From: Agarivorans litoreus | Lineage (GTDB): Bacteria > Pseudomonadota > Gammaproteobacteria > Enterobacterales > Celerinatantimonadaceae | Assembly (NCBI RefSeq): GCF_019649015.1 | Contig: NZ_BLPI01000001.1 | Location: 2,718,501-2,782,500, forward strand | DNA length: 64,000 bases | Reading direction: 5' to 3' | Shown: positions 22,713-31,856 of the stretch, piece by piece | Position numbering within the stretch: position 1 is the first letter of the stretch | Layout of the letters: every line of letters begins with the position of its first letter | Notes under the pieces: generated by a model | Seen by the model: only the letters and a program-made list of their open reading frames with translations | Database searches by the model: none | Told to the model about the DNA's origin: nothing | Position numbers and translations under genes: made by a program

Positions 22713-23096
22713 ATGAGCAAACAAATTGTATCTACAGAGGCGGCTCCAGCTGCGATCGGCCCATATTCTCAGGCAACTAAAATTGATGAGTTAGTATTCA
22801 CTTCAGGCCAAATCCCGCTAAACCCAGAGTCGATGGAAATTGTGGAAGGCGGAATAAGCGAGCAAACAAAACAAGTAATGGAGAATCTAATGGCGGTATT
22901 AGCTGCTGCTGGCGCAGATGCTTCAACAGTGTTTAAAACTACCTGCTTTCTAAGTGATATGGCTAATTTTGTTGCCTTTAATGATGTTTACGCGAGTTAC
23001 TTCCCAGAAAGTGCACCTGCTCGCTCTTGTGTAGAAGTGGCGCGTTTACCTAAAGATGTGTTGGTTGAAGTAGAAGCTATTGCGCATATTAAGTAG
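22713..23096 (+). CDS. ridA: RidA family enamine/imine deaminase
   Basis: 127 residues with the RidA/YjgF/YER057c signature: AAPAAIGPYSQA at the N-terminus and APARSCVEVARLPKDVLVEVEAIA at the C-terminus, which includes the conserved catalytic arginine. RidA hydrolyses reactive 2-aminoacrylate and related enamines. The ATG at 22713 is preferred because MSKQIVSTEAAPAAIGPYSQ is the usual start; the longer frame would begin in the rpoC terminator. Only three bases separate it from tusD, so it probably heads a ridA-tusDCB unit. Confidence 0.95.
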   Translation: MSKQIVSTEAAPAAIGPYSQATKIDELVFTSGQIPLNPESMEIVEGGISEQTKQVMENLMAVLAAAGADASTVFKTTCFLSDMANFVAFNDVYASYFPESAPARSCVEVARLPKDVLVEVEAIAHIK

Positions 23097-23099
23097 TTT

Positions 23100-23489
23100 A
23101 TGAGCCTGACCTATACTTTGGTTGTTACTAGCCCCTTGTATGGTAAGCAGGGGAGTGCTTCGGCGTTAAACTTTGCCAAGGCGTTAGTTGAAGCCGGCCA
23201 TCAGATAAAAACGGTGTTTTTTTATCTGGATGGAGTGAGTAATGGCCTATCGACATCTCTACCAGCAAGTGATGAAGTAAATATCCATCAGCATTGGCTC
23301 GATATTAAAAAAGCATCCGCGTGTTCGCTTCTTGTATGCAGTGCTGCTGCATATCGCAGAGGAATTATTGGTGAGGAAGCAGCTGCAGCAAACCAATTGT
23401 CGGCGAATATGCATAATGAGTTTAATATGTCTGGTTTAGCCGAAATGGCTACCGCTATGTTAAGTAGCGATAGAGTGGTGCACCTGTGA
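23100..23489 (+). CDS. tusD: Sulfurtransferase subunit TusD (DsrE family)
   Basis: 129 residues. Part of the TusBCD sulfur relay that passes persulfide from TusA to TusE/MnmA for 2-thiolation of wobble uridine in tRNA Lys, Glu and Gln. The active-site cysteine is probably Cys80 in LLVCSAAAYRRG; Cys75 is also present. The N-terminus YTLVVTSPLYGKQGSASALNFA fits the family. It overlaps tusC by four bases (GTGA). Confidence 0.93.
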   Translation: MSLTYTLVVTSPLYGKQGSASALNFAKALVEAGHQIKTVFFYLDGVSNGLSTSLPASDEVNIHQHWLDIKKASACSLLVCSAAAYRRGIIGEEAAAANQLSANMHNEFNMSGLAEMATAMLSSDRVVHL

Positions 23490-23845
23490 GCAAATCATTA
23501 GTGTTTGTATTTAGTCGCGCACCACACGGCAATTCTTTAGCTCGAGAAGCGCTCGATGCCGCACTTGCTGCCTCCGCTGTATCGGAAGATATTGTGGCGT
23601 ATTTTGAGGGTGATGGGGTTTATCAGTTATTGAAAGGGCAAAATCCCACTAAGATTAAGCAGCGAGATGTGCTTCCTACCTATGGTTTGTTAGATTTGTA
23701 TGACGTTGAAGAGATCTACGTTGATCAACAATCATTACAAGAACGCGGCCTTTCTTTAGAACAACTGGCTATTAGTGTTAGAGTTAAACAAGCAAAACAG
23801 TTCTATTCAGAATGCTGTCATGCTCATGCAATATTGAGGTTTTAG
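23486..23845 (+). CDS. tusC: Sulfurtransferase subunit TusC (DsrF family)
   Basis: 119 residues, GTG start overlapping the tusD stop. Begins SKSLVFVFSRAPHGNSLAREALDAALAASA, the DsrE/F-like fold. It is the non-catalytic middle subunit of the TusBCD hexamer. One base separates its stop from the tusB start codon. Confidence 0.9.
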   Translation: MSKSLVFVFSRAPHGNSLAREALDAALAASAVSEDIVAYFEGDGVYQLLKGQNPTKIKQRDVLPTYGLLDLYDVEEIYVDQQSLQERGLSLEQLAISVRVKQAKQFYSECCHAHAILRF

Positions 23846-23846
23846 C

Positions 23847-24122
23847 ATGCTACATATTATGCGACATCCTTATGCAAGTGAACCCTATGAACGCTGCCTT
23901 GATCAGCTTGAAAGCGGTGGGCATCTAGTACTCATCGAAGATGCCGTTTACGCATGGTTGCGAGATGACACGCGTTTAAAGGTTCTTGCGCAAAGCGCTA
24001 GAGTCTCGGTGTTAAGTGCCGATGTGAGTGCTCGGGGTATTGAAGTCTGTGATAGCGTACTGATCGATTACCAAGATTTGGTAACATTAACCGAGCAATA
24101 CACGCCCTCTCTGACTTGGTAA
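23847..24122 (+). CDS. tusB: Sulfurtransferase subunit TusB (DsrH family)
   Basis: 91 residues, DsrH-like small subunit (LHIMRHPYASEPYERCLDQLESGGHLVLIEDAVYAW). Third gene of tusDCB directly upstream of rpsL, the same neighbour relation as in E. coli. It is the most divergent subunit, and identification leans partly on position. Confidence 0.88.
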   Translation: MLHIMRHPYASEPYERCLDQLESGGHLVLIEDAVYAWLRDDTRLKVLAQSARVSVLSADVSARGIEVCDSVLIDYQDLVTLTEQYTPSLTW

Positions 24123-24170
24123 CACAGCTCTCAACCATCAAAAATATCAAGCTTGTGACCATCGCAAGCC

Positions 24171-24199
24171 TTGACTCTTTAGCTGCAAGCGCATAAAAT
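24171..24199 (+). promoter_or_regulatory. Promoter of the str operon (rpsL)
   Basis: TTGACT (24171-24176), 17-base spacer, TAAAAT (24194-24199). It lies 66 bases before rpsL and after tusB. Confidence 0.75.
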
Positions 24200-24206
24200 T
24201 TCGCCT

Positions 24207-24230
24207 CCCCAAAATTGGGGTAGATTTTTT
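24207..24230 (+). promoter_or_regulatory. Hairpin at the predicted 5' end of the rpsL transcript
   Basis: CCCCAA (24207-24212) / TTGGGG (24215-24220), then TAGATTTTTT. It begins 7 bases after the -10 element, so it would sit at the very 5' end of the mRNA. It may protect the 5' end, or act as a terminator for read-through from tusB. Confidence 0.5.
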
Positions 24231-24247
24231 CACATGTTTAAATGTAA

Positions 24248-24640
<393 letters not shown>

Positions 24641-24734
24641 CGGCTCTCCGTTAAGTAAGGCCAAACATTAAGTTATAGCGAAGTTTTTTTAAAATTCGTT
24701 TTGGGGAAACCTGAAGCAAACCGGAGATATTAAA

Positions 24735-25205
24735 ATGCCAAGACGTCGAGTGATCGGTCAACGCAAAATCTTGCCAGATCCTAAGTTCGGATCAGAACTA
24801 CTGGCTAAGTTCATCAACGTAGTAATGGTTGATGGTAAAAAATCAATTTCAGAAAAAATTGTATATGGTGCATTAGACGCTGCTGCTGATAAATCAGGCA
24901 AGTCTCACCAAGAAATTTTTGAAGTTGCTCTTGAAAACGTGCGCCCATCGGTAGAGGTTAAATCTCGCCGTGTAGGTGGTTCTACTTACCAAGTACCTGT
25001 TGAAGTACGTCCAGTACGTCGTAACACTCTAGGTATGCGTTGGATGGTAGATGCAGCACGTAAACGTGGTGAAAAATCTATGGCTTTACGTCTAGCGGGT
25101 GAAATCCTAGACGCAGCCGAAAACAAAGGTTCTGCGGTTAAGAAACGTGAAGACGTTCACCGTATGGCCGACGCAAACAAAGCGTTTGCACATTACCGCT
25201 GGTAA
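24735..25205 (+). CDS. rpsG: 30S ribosomal protein S7
   Basis: 156 residues ([31 protein letters not shown]). Nucleates the 30S head. In E. coli S7 represses its own operon by binding the rpsL-rpsG spacer; the 94-base spacer here (24641-24734) could hold such a site but I did not identify a matching fold. CCGGAGATATTAAA precedes the start. Confidence 0.98.
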   Translation: MPRRRVIGQRKILPDPKFGSELLAKFINVVMVDGKKSISEKIVYGALDAAADKSGKSHQEIFEVALENVRPSVEVKSRRVGGSTYQVPVEVRPVRRNTLGMRWMVDAARKRGEKSMALRLAGEILDAAENKGSAVKKREDVHRMADANKAFAHYRW

Positions 25206-25211
25206 TTGGTT

Positions 25212-25234
25212 GCGCAGCTGCTTAGCAGCTGCGC
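25212..25234 (+). promoter_or_regulatory. 10-bp GC-rich hairpin between rpsG and fusA
   Basis: Perfect stem GCGCAGCTGC (25212-25221) / GCAGCTGCGC (25225-25234) with loop TTA, six bases after the rpsG stop. TACTTT follows instead of a T-run, so full termination is unlikely. It may be a processing or 3'-protection element. Confidence 0.6.
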
Positions 25235-25281
25235 TACTTTCTATGTGAGACTAAGGATTACTCCTTAGCAAGAGGATAACA

Positions 25282-27375
25282 ATGGCTCGTACAACTCCAA
25301 TTGAGCGCTACCGTAACATTGGTATTGTTGCTCATGTTGACGCTGGCAAAACAACAACTACAGAACGTGTCCTTTTCTACACTGGTCTATCTCACAAAAT
25401 CGGTGAGGTGCATGATGGCGCAGCCACTATGGACTGGATGGAGCAAGAACAAGAACGCGGTATTACCATCACCTCTGCGGCTACTACCACCTTTTGGCGT
25501 GGTATGAACGCCCAGTACGACGAACACCGTATTAATATCATCGATACCCCTGGGCACGTTGACTTCACTATTGAAGTTGAACGTTCATTGCGTGTATTAG
25601 ATGGTGCAGTTGTTGTATTTTGTGGTTCATCTGGTGTTGAACCTCAATCAGAGACAGTGTGGCGCCAAGCTGACAAATATTCTGTTCCTCGAATGGTATT
25701 CGTGAACAAAATGGATAGAGCTGGTGCAGACTTTGAACGAGTAATTGATCAAATCCGTGATCGCTTAGGTGCCAACTGTGTACCTATTCAGTTGAACATA
25801 GGCGCTGAGGACGAATTTGTTGGTGTTATTGACCTGATTAAAATGAAGGCCATTAACTGGAACGAAGCAGACCAAGGTACCACCTTCAATTACGAAGATA
25901 TTCCTGCTCATTTGGTAGAGCGTGCAGAGGCTTTACACGAAGAACTCGTAGATGCTGCTGCAGAAGCTACTGATGAGTTAATGGATAAATATCTTGAAGA
26001 AGGCGAGTTGACTGAAGCCGAGATTAAGTTTGGTTTGCGTAAGCGCACCCTAAACAATGAGATCGTGTTAGCGACTTGTGGTAGTGCATTTAAAAACAAA
26101 GGTGTTCAAGCAGTGCTTGATGCGGTTGTAGAATACTTGCCTGCTCCAAACCACGTTGTAGCAATTAAAGGTACAGACGAGAAGGACAATGAAGTTGCTT
26201 GTCCGGCAGATGACGACGCGCCGTTTGCGGCACTTGCGTTTAAAATTGCCACCGACCCATTTGTGGGTACACTAACCTTTATGCGTGTTTATTCGGGGAC
26301 GGTTGAAACCGGCACTGCGGTGTATAACTCGGTTAAACAGAAACGTGAACGTCTAGGTCGTATGGTGCAAATGCATTCAAATGACCGAAAAGAGATCAAA
26401 GAAGTTCGCGCTGGTGATATTGCCGCCGCGATTGGTCTTAAAGACGTAACCACGGGTGACACTTTATGCGATATGAACCGTAAAGTGATTCTTGAACGTA
26501 TGGAATTTCCTGAGCCGGTAATTCAGATTGCCGTAGAGCCTCGTACCAAAGCTGACCAAGAAAAAATGGGTGTAGCTTTAGGTAAGTTGGCTGCTGAGGA
26601 TCCATCGTTCCGCGTAGAAACTAACGAAGAATCTGGACAAACCCTTATCTCTGGTATGGGTGAGTTACACTTAGATATCATCGTAGATCGCATGAAGCGC
26701 GAATTTAGCGTGGACTGTAATGTTGGTAAACCTCAAGTCGCTTATCGCGAAGCAATCCGTAAGAAGGTTGAGGTTGAAGGAAAGTTTGTACGTCAATCGG
26801 GTGGTCGTGGTCAATACGGTCATGTTTGGTTGCGTATGGAACCTCTAGAGCCAGGTGCTGGTTACGAATTTGTCAATGAAATCGTTGGTGGTGTTGTTCC
26901 AAAAGAATACATCCCAGCTGTTGATAAAGGCTGTAAAGAGCAGATGGATCAGGGTGTATTGGCTGGCTATCCGCTACTTGATGTTAAGGTCACCTTATTC
27001 GATGGATCATTCCACGATGTTGACTCTAACGAAATGGCGTTTAAAATTGCCGGTGCAATGGGCTTTAAGAAAGGTGCATTGGACGCTGATCCAGTACTGC
27101 TCGAGCCGATGATGAAAGTAGAAGTTACAACCCCTGAAGATTGGATGGGTGATGTAGTGGGTGACTTGAATCGTCGTCGTGGCATAATTGAAGGCATGGA
27201 CGATGGGGCTGCGGGCTTAAAGATTGTTAAGTCTAAGGTGCCGCTGTCTGCAATGTTCGGCTATGCTACAGATCTACGTTCGGCAACTCAGGGGCGAGCC
27301 TCTTACTCTATGGAGTTCCTAGAGTACAACGAAGCGCCGAAAAATGTTGCTGATGCTATTGTTGAAGCAAAGTAA
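25282..27375 (+). CDS. fusA: Elongation factor G
   Basis: 697 residues (E. coli 704). Translocase GTPase. G1 [13 protein letters not shown] near residue 17, G2/G3 region with ERGITI and DTPGHVDF, G4 [10 protein letters not shown]. The domain IV segment [10 protein letters not shown] and the C-terminal [14 protein letters not shown] are present. AGAGGATAACA precedes the ATG. It is followed after 66 bases by tuf. Confidence 0.98.
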   Translation: MARTTPIERYRNIGIVAHVDAGKTTTTERVLFYTGLSHKIGEVHDGAATMDWMEQEQERGITITSAATTTFWRGMNAQYDEHRINIIDTPGHVDFTIEVERSLRVLDGAVVVFCGSSGVEPQSETVWRQADKYSVPRMVFVNKMDRAGADFERVIDQIRDRLGANCVPIQLNIGAEDEFVGVIDLIKMKAINWNEADQGTTFNYEDIPAHLVERAEALHEELVDAAAEATDELMDKYLEEGELTEAEIKFGLRKRTLNNEIVLATCGSAFKNKGVQAVLDAVVEYLPAPNHVVAIKGTDEKDNEVACPADDDAPFAALAFKIATDPFVGTLTFMRVYSGTVETGTAVYNSVKQKRERLGRMVQMHSNDRKEIKEVRAGDIAAAIGLKDVTTGDTLCDMNRKVILERMEFPEPVIQIAVEPRTKADQEKMGVALGKLAAEDPSFRVETNEESGQTLISGMGELHLDIIVDRMKREFSVDCNVGKPQVAYREAIRKKVEVEGKFVRQSGGRGQYGHVWLRMEPLEPGAGYEFVNEIVGGVVPKEYIPAVDKGCKEQMDQGVLAGYPLLDVKVTLFDGSFHDVDSNEMAFKIAGAMGFKKGALDADPVLLEPMMKVEVTTPEDWMGDVVGDLNRRRGIIEGMDDGAAGLKIVKSKVPLSAMFGYATDLRSATQGRASYSMEFLEYNEAPKNVADAIVEAK

Positions 27376-27441
27376 ACTAATTCAACTATGATTAATCTGT
27401 CTCGGGTGAGGCAGATTGGAATGGAAAAGAAGGTACATATC

Positions 27442-28626
27442 GTGTCTAAAGAAAAATTTGAACGTTCAAAACCGCACGTAAACGTTGGTACAATTGGCCA
27501 CGTTGACCACGGTAAAACAACTCTAACAGCTGCTATTACCAACGTACTTGCAAAAGTATACGGTGGTGAAGCTAAAGATTTCGCAGCAATCGATAACGCT
27601 CCAGAAGAGCGCGAGCGCGGTATCACCATTTCTACTTCACACGTAGAGTACGACACACCAACTCGTCACTACGCACACGTAGACTGTCCTGGACACGCCG
27701 ATTACGTTAAAAACATGATCACTGGTGCAGCACAAATGGACGGCGCTATCCTAGTAGTAGCGTCTACAGATGGCCCAATGCCACAAACCCGTGAGCACAT
27801 CCTACTTTCTCGTCAGGTTGGTGTACCTTACATCATCGTATTCATGAACAAATGTGACATGGTAGACGACGAAGAGCTTCTAGAATTAGTAGAAATGGAA
27901 GTACGTGAACTTCTATCAGAATACGAATTCCCAGGTGATGACATTCCAGTAATCCAAGGTTCAGCGCTTAAAGCCCTAGAAGGCGAAGAGCAATGGGAAG
28001 CAAAAATCATTGAGCTTGCAGAAGCACTAGATTCTTACATTCCAGAGCCAGAGCGTGACATCGACAAGCCATTCCTACTACCAATTGAAGATGTATTCTC
28101 AATTTCAGGTCGTGGTACGGTAGTAACAGGTCGTGTAGAGCGCGGTATCATCAAAGTTTCAGAAGAGATTGAAATTGTTGGTATCAAAGAAACTACAAAA
28201 ACAACCTGTACAGGTGTTGAAATGTTCCGCAAGCTTCTAGACGAAGGTCGTGCAGGTGAGAACTGTGGTATCTTGTTACGTGGTACTAAGCGTGATGACG
28301 TACAGCGTGGTCAAGTATTGGCAGCTCCTGGTTCAATTACTCCACACACCAAGTTTGAAGCAGAAGTATACGTACTAAGCAAAGACGAAGGTGGCCGTCA
28401 CACGCCATTCTTCAAAGGCTACCGTCCACAGTTCTACTTCCGTACAACTGACGTAACTGGTGCAGTAGAGTTACCAGAAGGCGTAGAAATGGTAATGCCA
28501 GGCGACAACTTGAAATTTGTTGTAGAGCTAATTTGCCCAATCGCGATGGACGAAGGTTTACGCTTCGCAATCCGTGAAGGTGGCCGTACAGTAGGTGCGG
28601 GTGTTGTAGCTAAAATCTTCGAATAA
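27442..28626 (+). CDS. tufA: Elongation factor Tu, copy 2
   Basis: 394 residues, same protein as the copy at 9185-10369. The start is the GTG at 27442, with AAGAAGG about 7 bases upstream, as E. coli tufA also uses GTG; a longer frame from 27388 adds a non-conserved 18-residue leader and is rejected. Sequence identity with copy 1 starts at the second base of the start codon and runs past the stop through the terminator. It is the last gene of the str operon; rpsJ does not follow. Confidence 0.98.
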   Translation: MSKEKFERSKPHVNVGTIGHVDHGKTTLTAAITNVLAKVYGGEAKDFAAIDNAPEERERGITISTSHVEYDTPTRHYAHVDCPGHADYVKNMITGAAQMDGAILVVASTDGPMPQTREHILLSRQVGVPYIIVFMNKCDMVDDEELLELVEMEVRELLSEYEFPGDDIPVIQGSALKALEGEEQWEAKIIELAEALDSYIPEPERDIDKPFLLPIEDVFSISGRGTVVTGRVERGIIKVSEEIEIVGIKETTKTTCTGVEMFRKLLDEGRAGENCGILLRGTKRDDVQRGQVLAAPGSITPHTKFEAEVYVLSKDEGGRHTPFFKGYRPQFYFRTTDVTGAVELPEGVEMVMPGDNLKFVVELICPIAMDEGLRFAIREGGRTVGAGVVAKIFE

Positions 28627-28644
28627 GAAGACTAGCACAGCAAG

Positions 28645-28671
28645 AAAAAGGTCGCTTAGGCGGCCTTTTTT
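28645..28671 (+). terminator. Terminator after tuf copy 2
   Basis: Stem GGTCGC (28650-28655) / GCGGCC (28660-28665), loop TTAG, A-run before and T-run after. Same stem as the copy after the first tuf. Confidence 0.88.
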
Positions 28672-28679
28672 GTTTTTAG

Positions 28680-29029
28680 TGAAAGTCAGAGGGATATTGA
28701 CTAACTTCGGTGGAACTAATAAAACAGCCCGCAGTTAAATAATGCTGTGAATAGTGATGAGAAAAGTAGTCAGTTAAGTTTGCTTATAAAGGATATCAAT
28801 TATAACAGTCGAGCTAACTTCCTGATCTAATAGTGACGTTAATCACTTTGCTATTAGATATGTACTCTTCAGAAAATTTCAAATGCTCGCTCAGCAAACC
28901 TAAATCGCCTGATTGAAAGAGACGCACATGGCTCTCTGTCACTTAAGGTTGTTACAAATAGCACCTAGATAGCTTATGTCAGAGGCCGCGTGAACACGTG
29001 AGTTTCGAATTAGCCAAAAGGCAAAAGAA
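28680..29029. other. Intergenic stretch without a recognisable gene
   Basis: About 350 bases between the tuf terminator and the terminator of the Ig-like lipoprotein gene. I see no open frame with a ribosome-binding site and no tRNA. One imperfect inverted repeat, CTAATAG (28827-28833) / CTATTAG (28851-28857), is present; its role is unknown. It lies at the point where the S10 operon would normally begin. Confidence 0.5.
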
Positions 29030-29055
29030 AGGCCGAACATTCTCATGTTCGGCCT
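29030..29055 (-). terminator. Terminator of the Ig-like lipoprotein gene
   Basis: Perfect 11-bp stem AGGCCGAACAT (29030-29040) / ATGTTCGGCCT (29045-29055), loop of four. On the minus strand it is followed by TTTCTTTT. It lies 41 bases past the stop of the minus-strand gene. Confidence 0.9.
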
Positions 29056-29095
29056 AAACTTAGCTTTGTTATTTTTCGACTTTTAATTGCAGGTT

Positions 29096-31642
29096 TTAGC
29101 CCGCATCAATAATGCTTATAGAGCGGGAGGTGACGACTTCTCCTGGGCTAGTTACAGTGACAGTCATTGTCCCAACGGTGCGACTATTTGGGCTGCTTTC
29201 TTGTATTACGCTAAGTCCAATTAAATCACACAGGCGTACCCCATCAGATACAGTAAACGAGGTTTCTCCAGATAGCTCTCCATTATTGGTACTGATAGAT
29301 ACTGTGGTACCAGCAGGCATCTGATTACCATTGAGGTCTTGAACCGTAATTACTAGACCTTGAGAAGAGACAGCGGTTAAATCTACACTGCTAACAGGCA
29401 CACTGTTGGTCGCATCCGAAATAAGAATGTTAGCACTAGAGGTGGCCATGATAAGAACAACCGAATCTCGGACTTCAACTAAGTCTCGGGTGCAAGCTCC
29501 GCTAGCGTCAGCTTCTACTGTACAAGATAAGCCATTAAATAACTCAACCACTGAGTTCGCTGGGGTTGAAGGATCACTACTACCTGTAGCGTTGTCGAAC
29601 TCATTATTCTGATTGTAATCGCGGAATCGCTCTTCAACGTCGACACTGTCATGATTTATGATGCCACTTGTGTCATAAGTATTATTTTCGTTACTATCCA
29701 CATAGGCTTCGCCGAGTGCAGTGAAAGTCTCACCAGTATCGAATATGCGGTTACCGTTAACGTCTGAATAGTACTCTTGACCCACTGTAGTGGCTAAGAC
29801 TGATGCTCGACCTACACCATAGAGATTGTTACCTTGGGTGTTGACAGTGTCACCAGGTATGTATCCTGGCGCATTACAGCTGCCAGCTGGTAAGTTGTAT
29901 AAGTGACCTTTGGGGCGCGGGTTCTGACTATCCCAGCTCACTGAACAACTACTGTTTGTGTCCTGACCGCTAGTTATGCAATTGCCTGAAACTTGGCCTC
30001 CGTCACTTTCAAACAAAATTGCTGTGCCATCTGGTACCGGATTATTATTTTCATCACTGACACGCAGAGTAATCGTACTATTTACGCCATCAACGCCCCA
30101 AGCCTCTAAGGCTAACGTGGAAGCTGATAACGACATACTTTGCTGTGACGCTAGCCCTGTTCGAATTGCAAGCGCATTTGACGTAGCTGAAATAATATCT
30201 CCAGTATCGGGGTCAGTAAAACTCGCGCTTACAACCACTGAGCCAGACATGTTGCCACTAGTTACACGGGTTAAAACTTCTCCAGAGGCATTAGATTGAG
30301 CGCTTAAAGGACTGATTGTTACCCCATGCAAATCTGAATCGAGAGCAAAAGTAACTTCTTGCCCCGATTTTGGGCTGCCAGTTGCGTCGGTCACCACGTA
30401 TTTAAGCTCCGCGATGGTTTCTCCGACTGACTCCTTCAAAAAGATTGTTTGTGGGGAGGCTGATGAAAAAGTAATGCCACTGGCTTTGGTGGTGGCAATA
30501 TCAATAGTGTAATTTTGAGGGTCTATCACGCTAATGCTAGGAGTTACGGTAATCGTATCATTCCCGCTACAACCGTCAGCCTGATAGATGGCCGTTGCTA
30601 CACCATTTACGGTGGTCACGCTATCTGTGATGTTTGCCAGCCCTAGGCTGCTGCAACTAGACGCAAAACCAATTGCTACTGGTGTTGTGTATAACTCACC
30701 TTCGCTATCGGTAATTGTTGCGCTAAAGCTAGCTGTTGCGTCAGAGCCTAATGTTTCACCGCTAGCAAGGCTGGAGCTTAGCTCCATCGTTAAGTTTGCT
30801 TGACCGACTTGATAGTTAGCGCTAGCGCTAACGCTAAGCTGGTCATTACTCGCTACAATACTGTCTGCGCCGGTGGTTTCCAATTGTGCAAATAAGGTTG
30901 CAATAGCTAAGCCGTTTTGGTCAGTTAAAACGGTCTCGGCACTTAAATCTGCATTTGTCGTAGACAAGGAAACAAGTTCATTACTCGCCGGGGTTCCGCC
31001 TGTGTAGCTTAAGCTAGCGACAGCAGTGATGGGTGATTCAATTGAAAGACTATTGGTTGGACTACATCCAGCCGGAATTTGATCACGAGCTACGTCGTTA
31101 CAGTCATACAAGCTAAGCAAAAGCTCATTAGAGCCGCCGCCCGTACCAGAGTTGATCTGCACTTGGTAATTCTCTGACGCCGTGACGGTGACTGAATCAC
31201 CATTCTCATCGTCGTAGCTGTAGCTAGCAGTCACAGAGTCGGCGTTTGTTGCGTCGGTACGTGCACTCATAGTTGTATGGCCCACACCATTAGCACCAAT
31301 AAGAATAGTTTCTGCGTTAAGCTCTGCACTACTAGTACTAAGTCCGACCAACTCGTTGGCTATAGAACTGGAATTTGAGAGAGTGACAACAACGTAAGTG
31401 TCTGTGTCGCTTGGCACGGTATTGGTTTGAGTACAACCACTTGGAATTAATGCTGTGTCAATGTCATCGGGACAGCTATAAAGAGCGATCCCTAGCGAAG
31501 CAGTAGAGCTTGAGCCCCCATCACTTCCATCATCTCCTCCACTGTCATTCCCACCACCACTTAGGTCGACACTTCCGTCGCCACCACATGCGAATAACAT
31601 AGTACTTATCAATATCAGTAAGCAGTGTTTTAACCACACCAT
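29096..31642 (-). CDS. Large Ig-like (invasin/Big-type) lipoprotein
   Basis: 848 residues. Signal peptide with lipobox LFAC (Cys19), so a lipid-anchored envelope or surface protein. A Gly/Asp/Ser linker (about 20-50) is followed by two tandem homologous units of about 110 residues (about 50-160 and 170-275), each with a Cys pair (CPDDIDTALIPSGC, CNDVARDQIPAGC) and the same core (NELV.LST..A.L.AET.L). Further Ig-like beta domains follow, with the typical Big_1 phrase DENNNPVPDGTAILF near 530. At about 626-685 there are three D-x-N-x-N-x-x-x-D loops (DVNGNRIFD, DSNENNTYD, DYNQNNEFD) that look like calcium-binding sites. Its ribosome-binding site AAGGAGGAA is near-perfect. Function unknown; adhesion or surface scaffolding is a guess. 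Confidence 0.8.
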   Translation of the reverse strand: MVWLKHCLLILISTMLFACGGDGSVDLSGGGNDSGGDDGSDGGSSSTASLGIALYSCPDDIDTALIPSGCTQTNTVPSDTDTYVVVTLSNSSSIANELVGLSTSSAELNAETILIGANGVGHTTMSARTDATNADSVTASYSYDDENGDSVTVTASENYQVQINSGTGGGSNELLLSLYDCNDVARDQIPAGCSPTNSLSIESPITAVASLSYTGGTPASNELVSLSTTNADLSAETVLTDQNGLAIATLFAQLETTGADSIVASNDQLSVSASANYQVGQANLTMELSSSLASGETLGSDATASFSATITDSEGELYTTPVAIGFASSCSSLGLANITDSVTTVNGVATAIYQADGCSGNDTITVTPSISVIDPQNYTIDIATTKASGITFSSASPQTIFLKESVGETIAELKYVVTDATGSPKSGQEVTFALDSDLHGVTISPLSAQSNASGEVLTRVTSGNMSGSVVVSASFTDPDTGDIISATSNALAIRTGLASQQSMSLSASTLALEAWGVDGVNSTITLRVSDENNNPVPDGTAILFESDGGQVSGNCITSGQDTNSSCSVSWDSQNPRPKGHLYNLPAGSCNAPGYIPGDTVNTQGNNLYGVGRASVLATTVGQEYYSDVNGNRIFDTGETFTALGEAYVDSNENNTYDTSGIINHDSVDVEERFRDYNQNNEFDNATGSSDPSTPANSVVELFNGLSCTVEADASGACTRDLVEVRDSVVLIMATSSANILISDATNSVPVSSVDLTAVSSQGLVITVQDLNGNQMPAGTTVSISTNNGELSGETSFTVSDGVRLCDLIGLSVIQESSPNSRTVGTMTVTVTSPGEVVTSRSISIIDAG

Positions 31643-31696
31643 TATCTATTCCTCCTTGACCGCAACAACCTTGTACGCGGGTTTCCTGATAATTTA

Positions 31697-31715
31697 CTTA
31701 TATATCATATATAAG
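31697..31715. promoter_or_regulatory. Perfect AT-rich palindrome in the lipoprotein-oxyR divergent region
   Basis: CTTATATAT, one central C, ATATATAAG. It lies 55 bases upstream of the Ig-like gene start and 142 upstream of oxyR. It could be an operator or contain the -10 of one gene. No binding protein can be named. Confidence 0.4.
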
Positions 31716-31856
31716 CAGCAAGTGGCATTACTGTTCGCTTTATTGAGAAGCAAATTGCAAAGTTTTTTAAAAGCAGCGACTTATCACTTGTTTTTGGATG
31801 TTGATAGCACTTGTTATTGCTTCCAGTTAAGATACGAGCTCATCTTGGGAGTGGTT

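Noticed and set aside
27388..27441. 18-residue N-terminal extension of tuf copy 2
   Set aside because: EF-Tu starts at the GTG at 27442 with its own ribosome-binding site; the extension is not part of the family and is absent from copy 1.
29112..30803. Several plus-strand frames of 68-107 residues opposite the Ig-like lipoprotein gene
   Set aside because: They are antisense to a gene with a signal peptide, good ribosome-binding site and its own terminator; the frames have no motifs.
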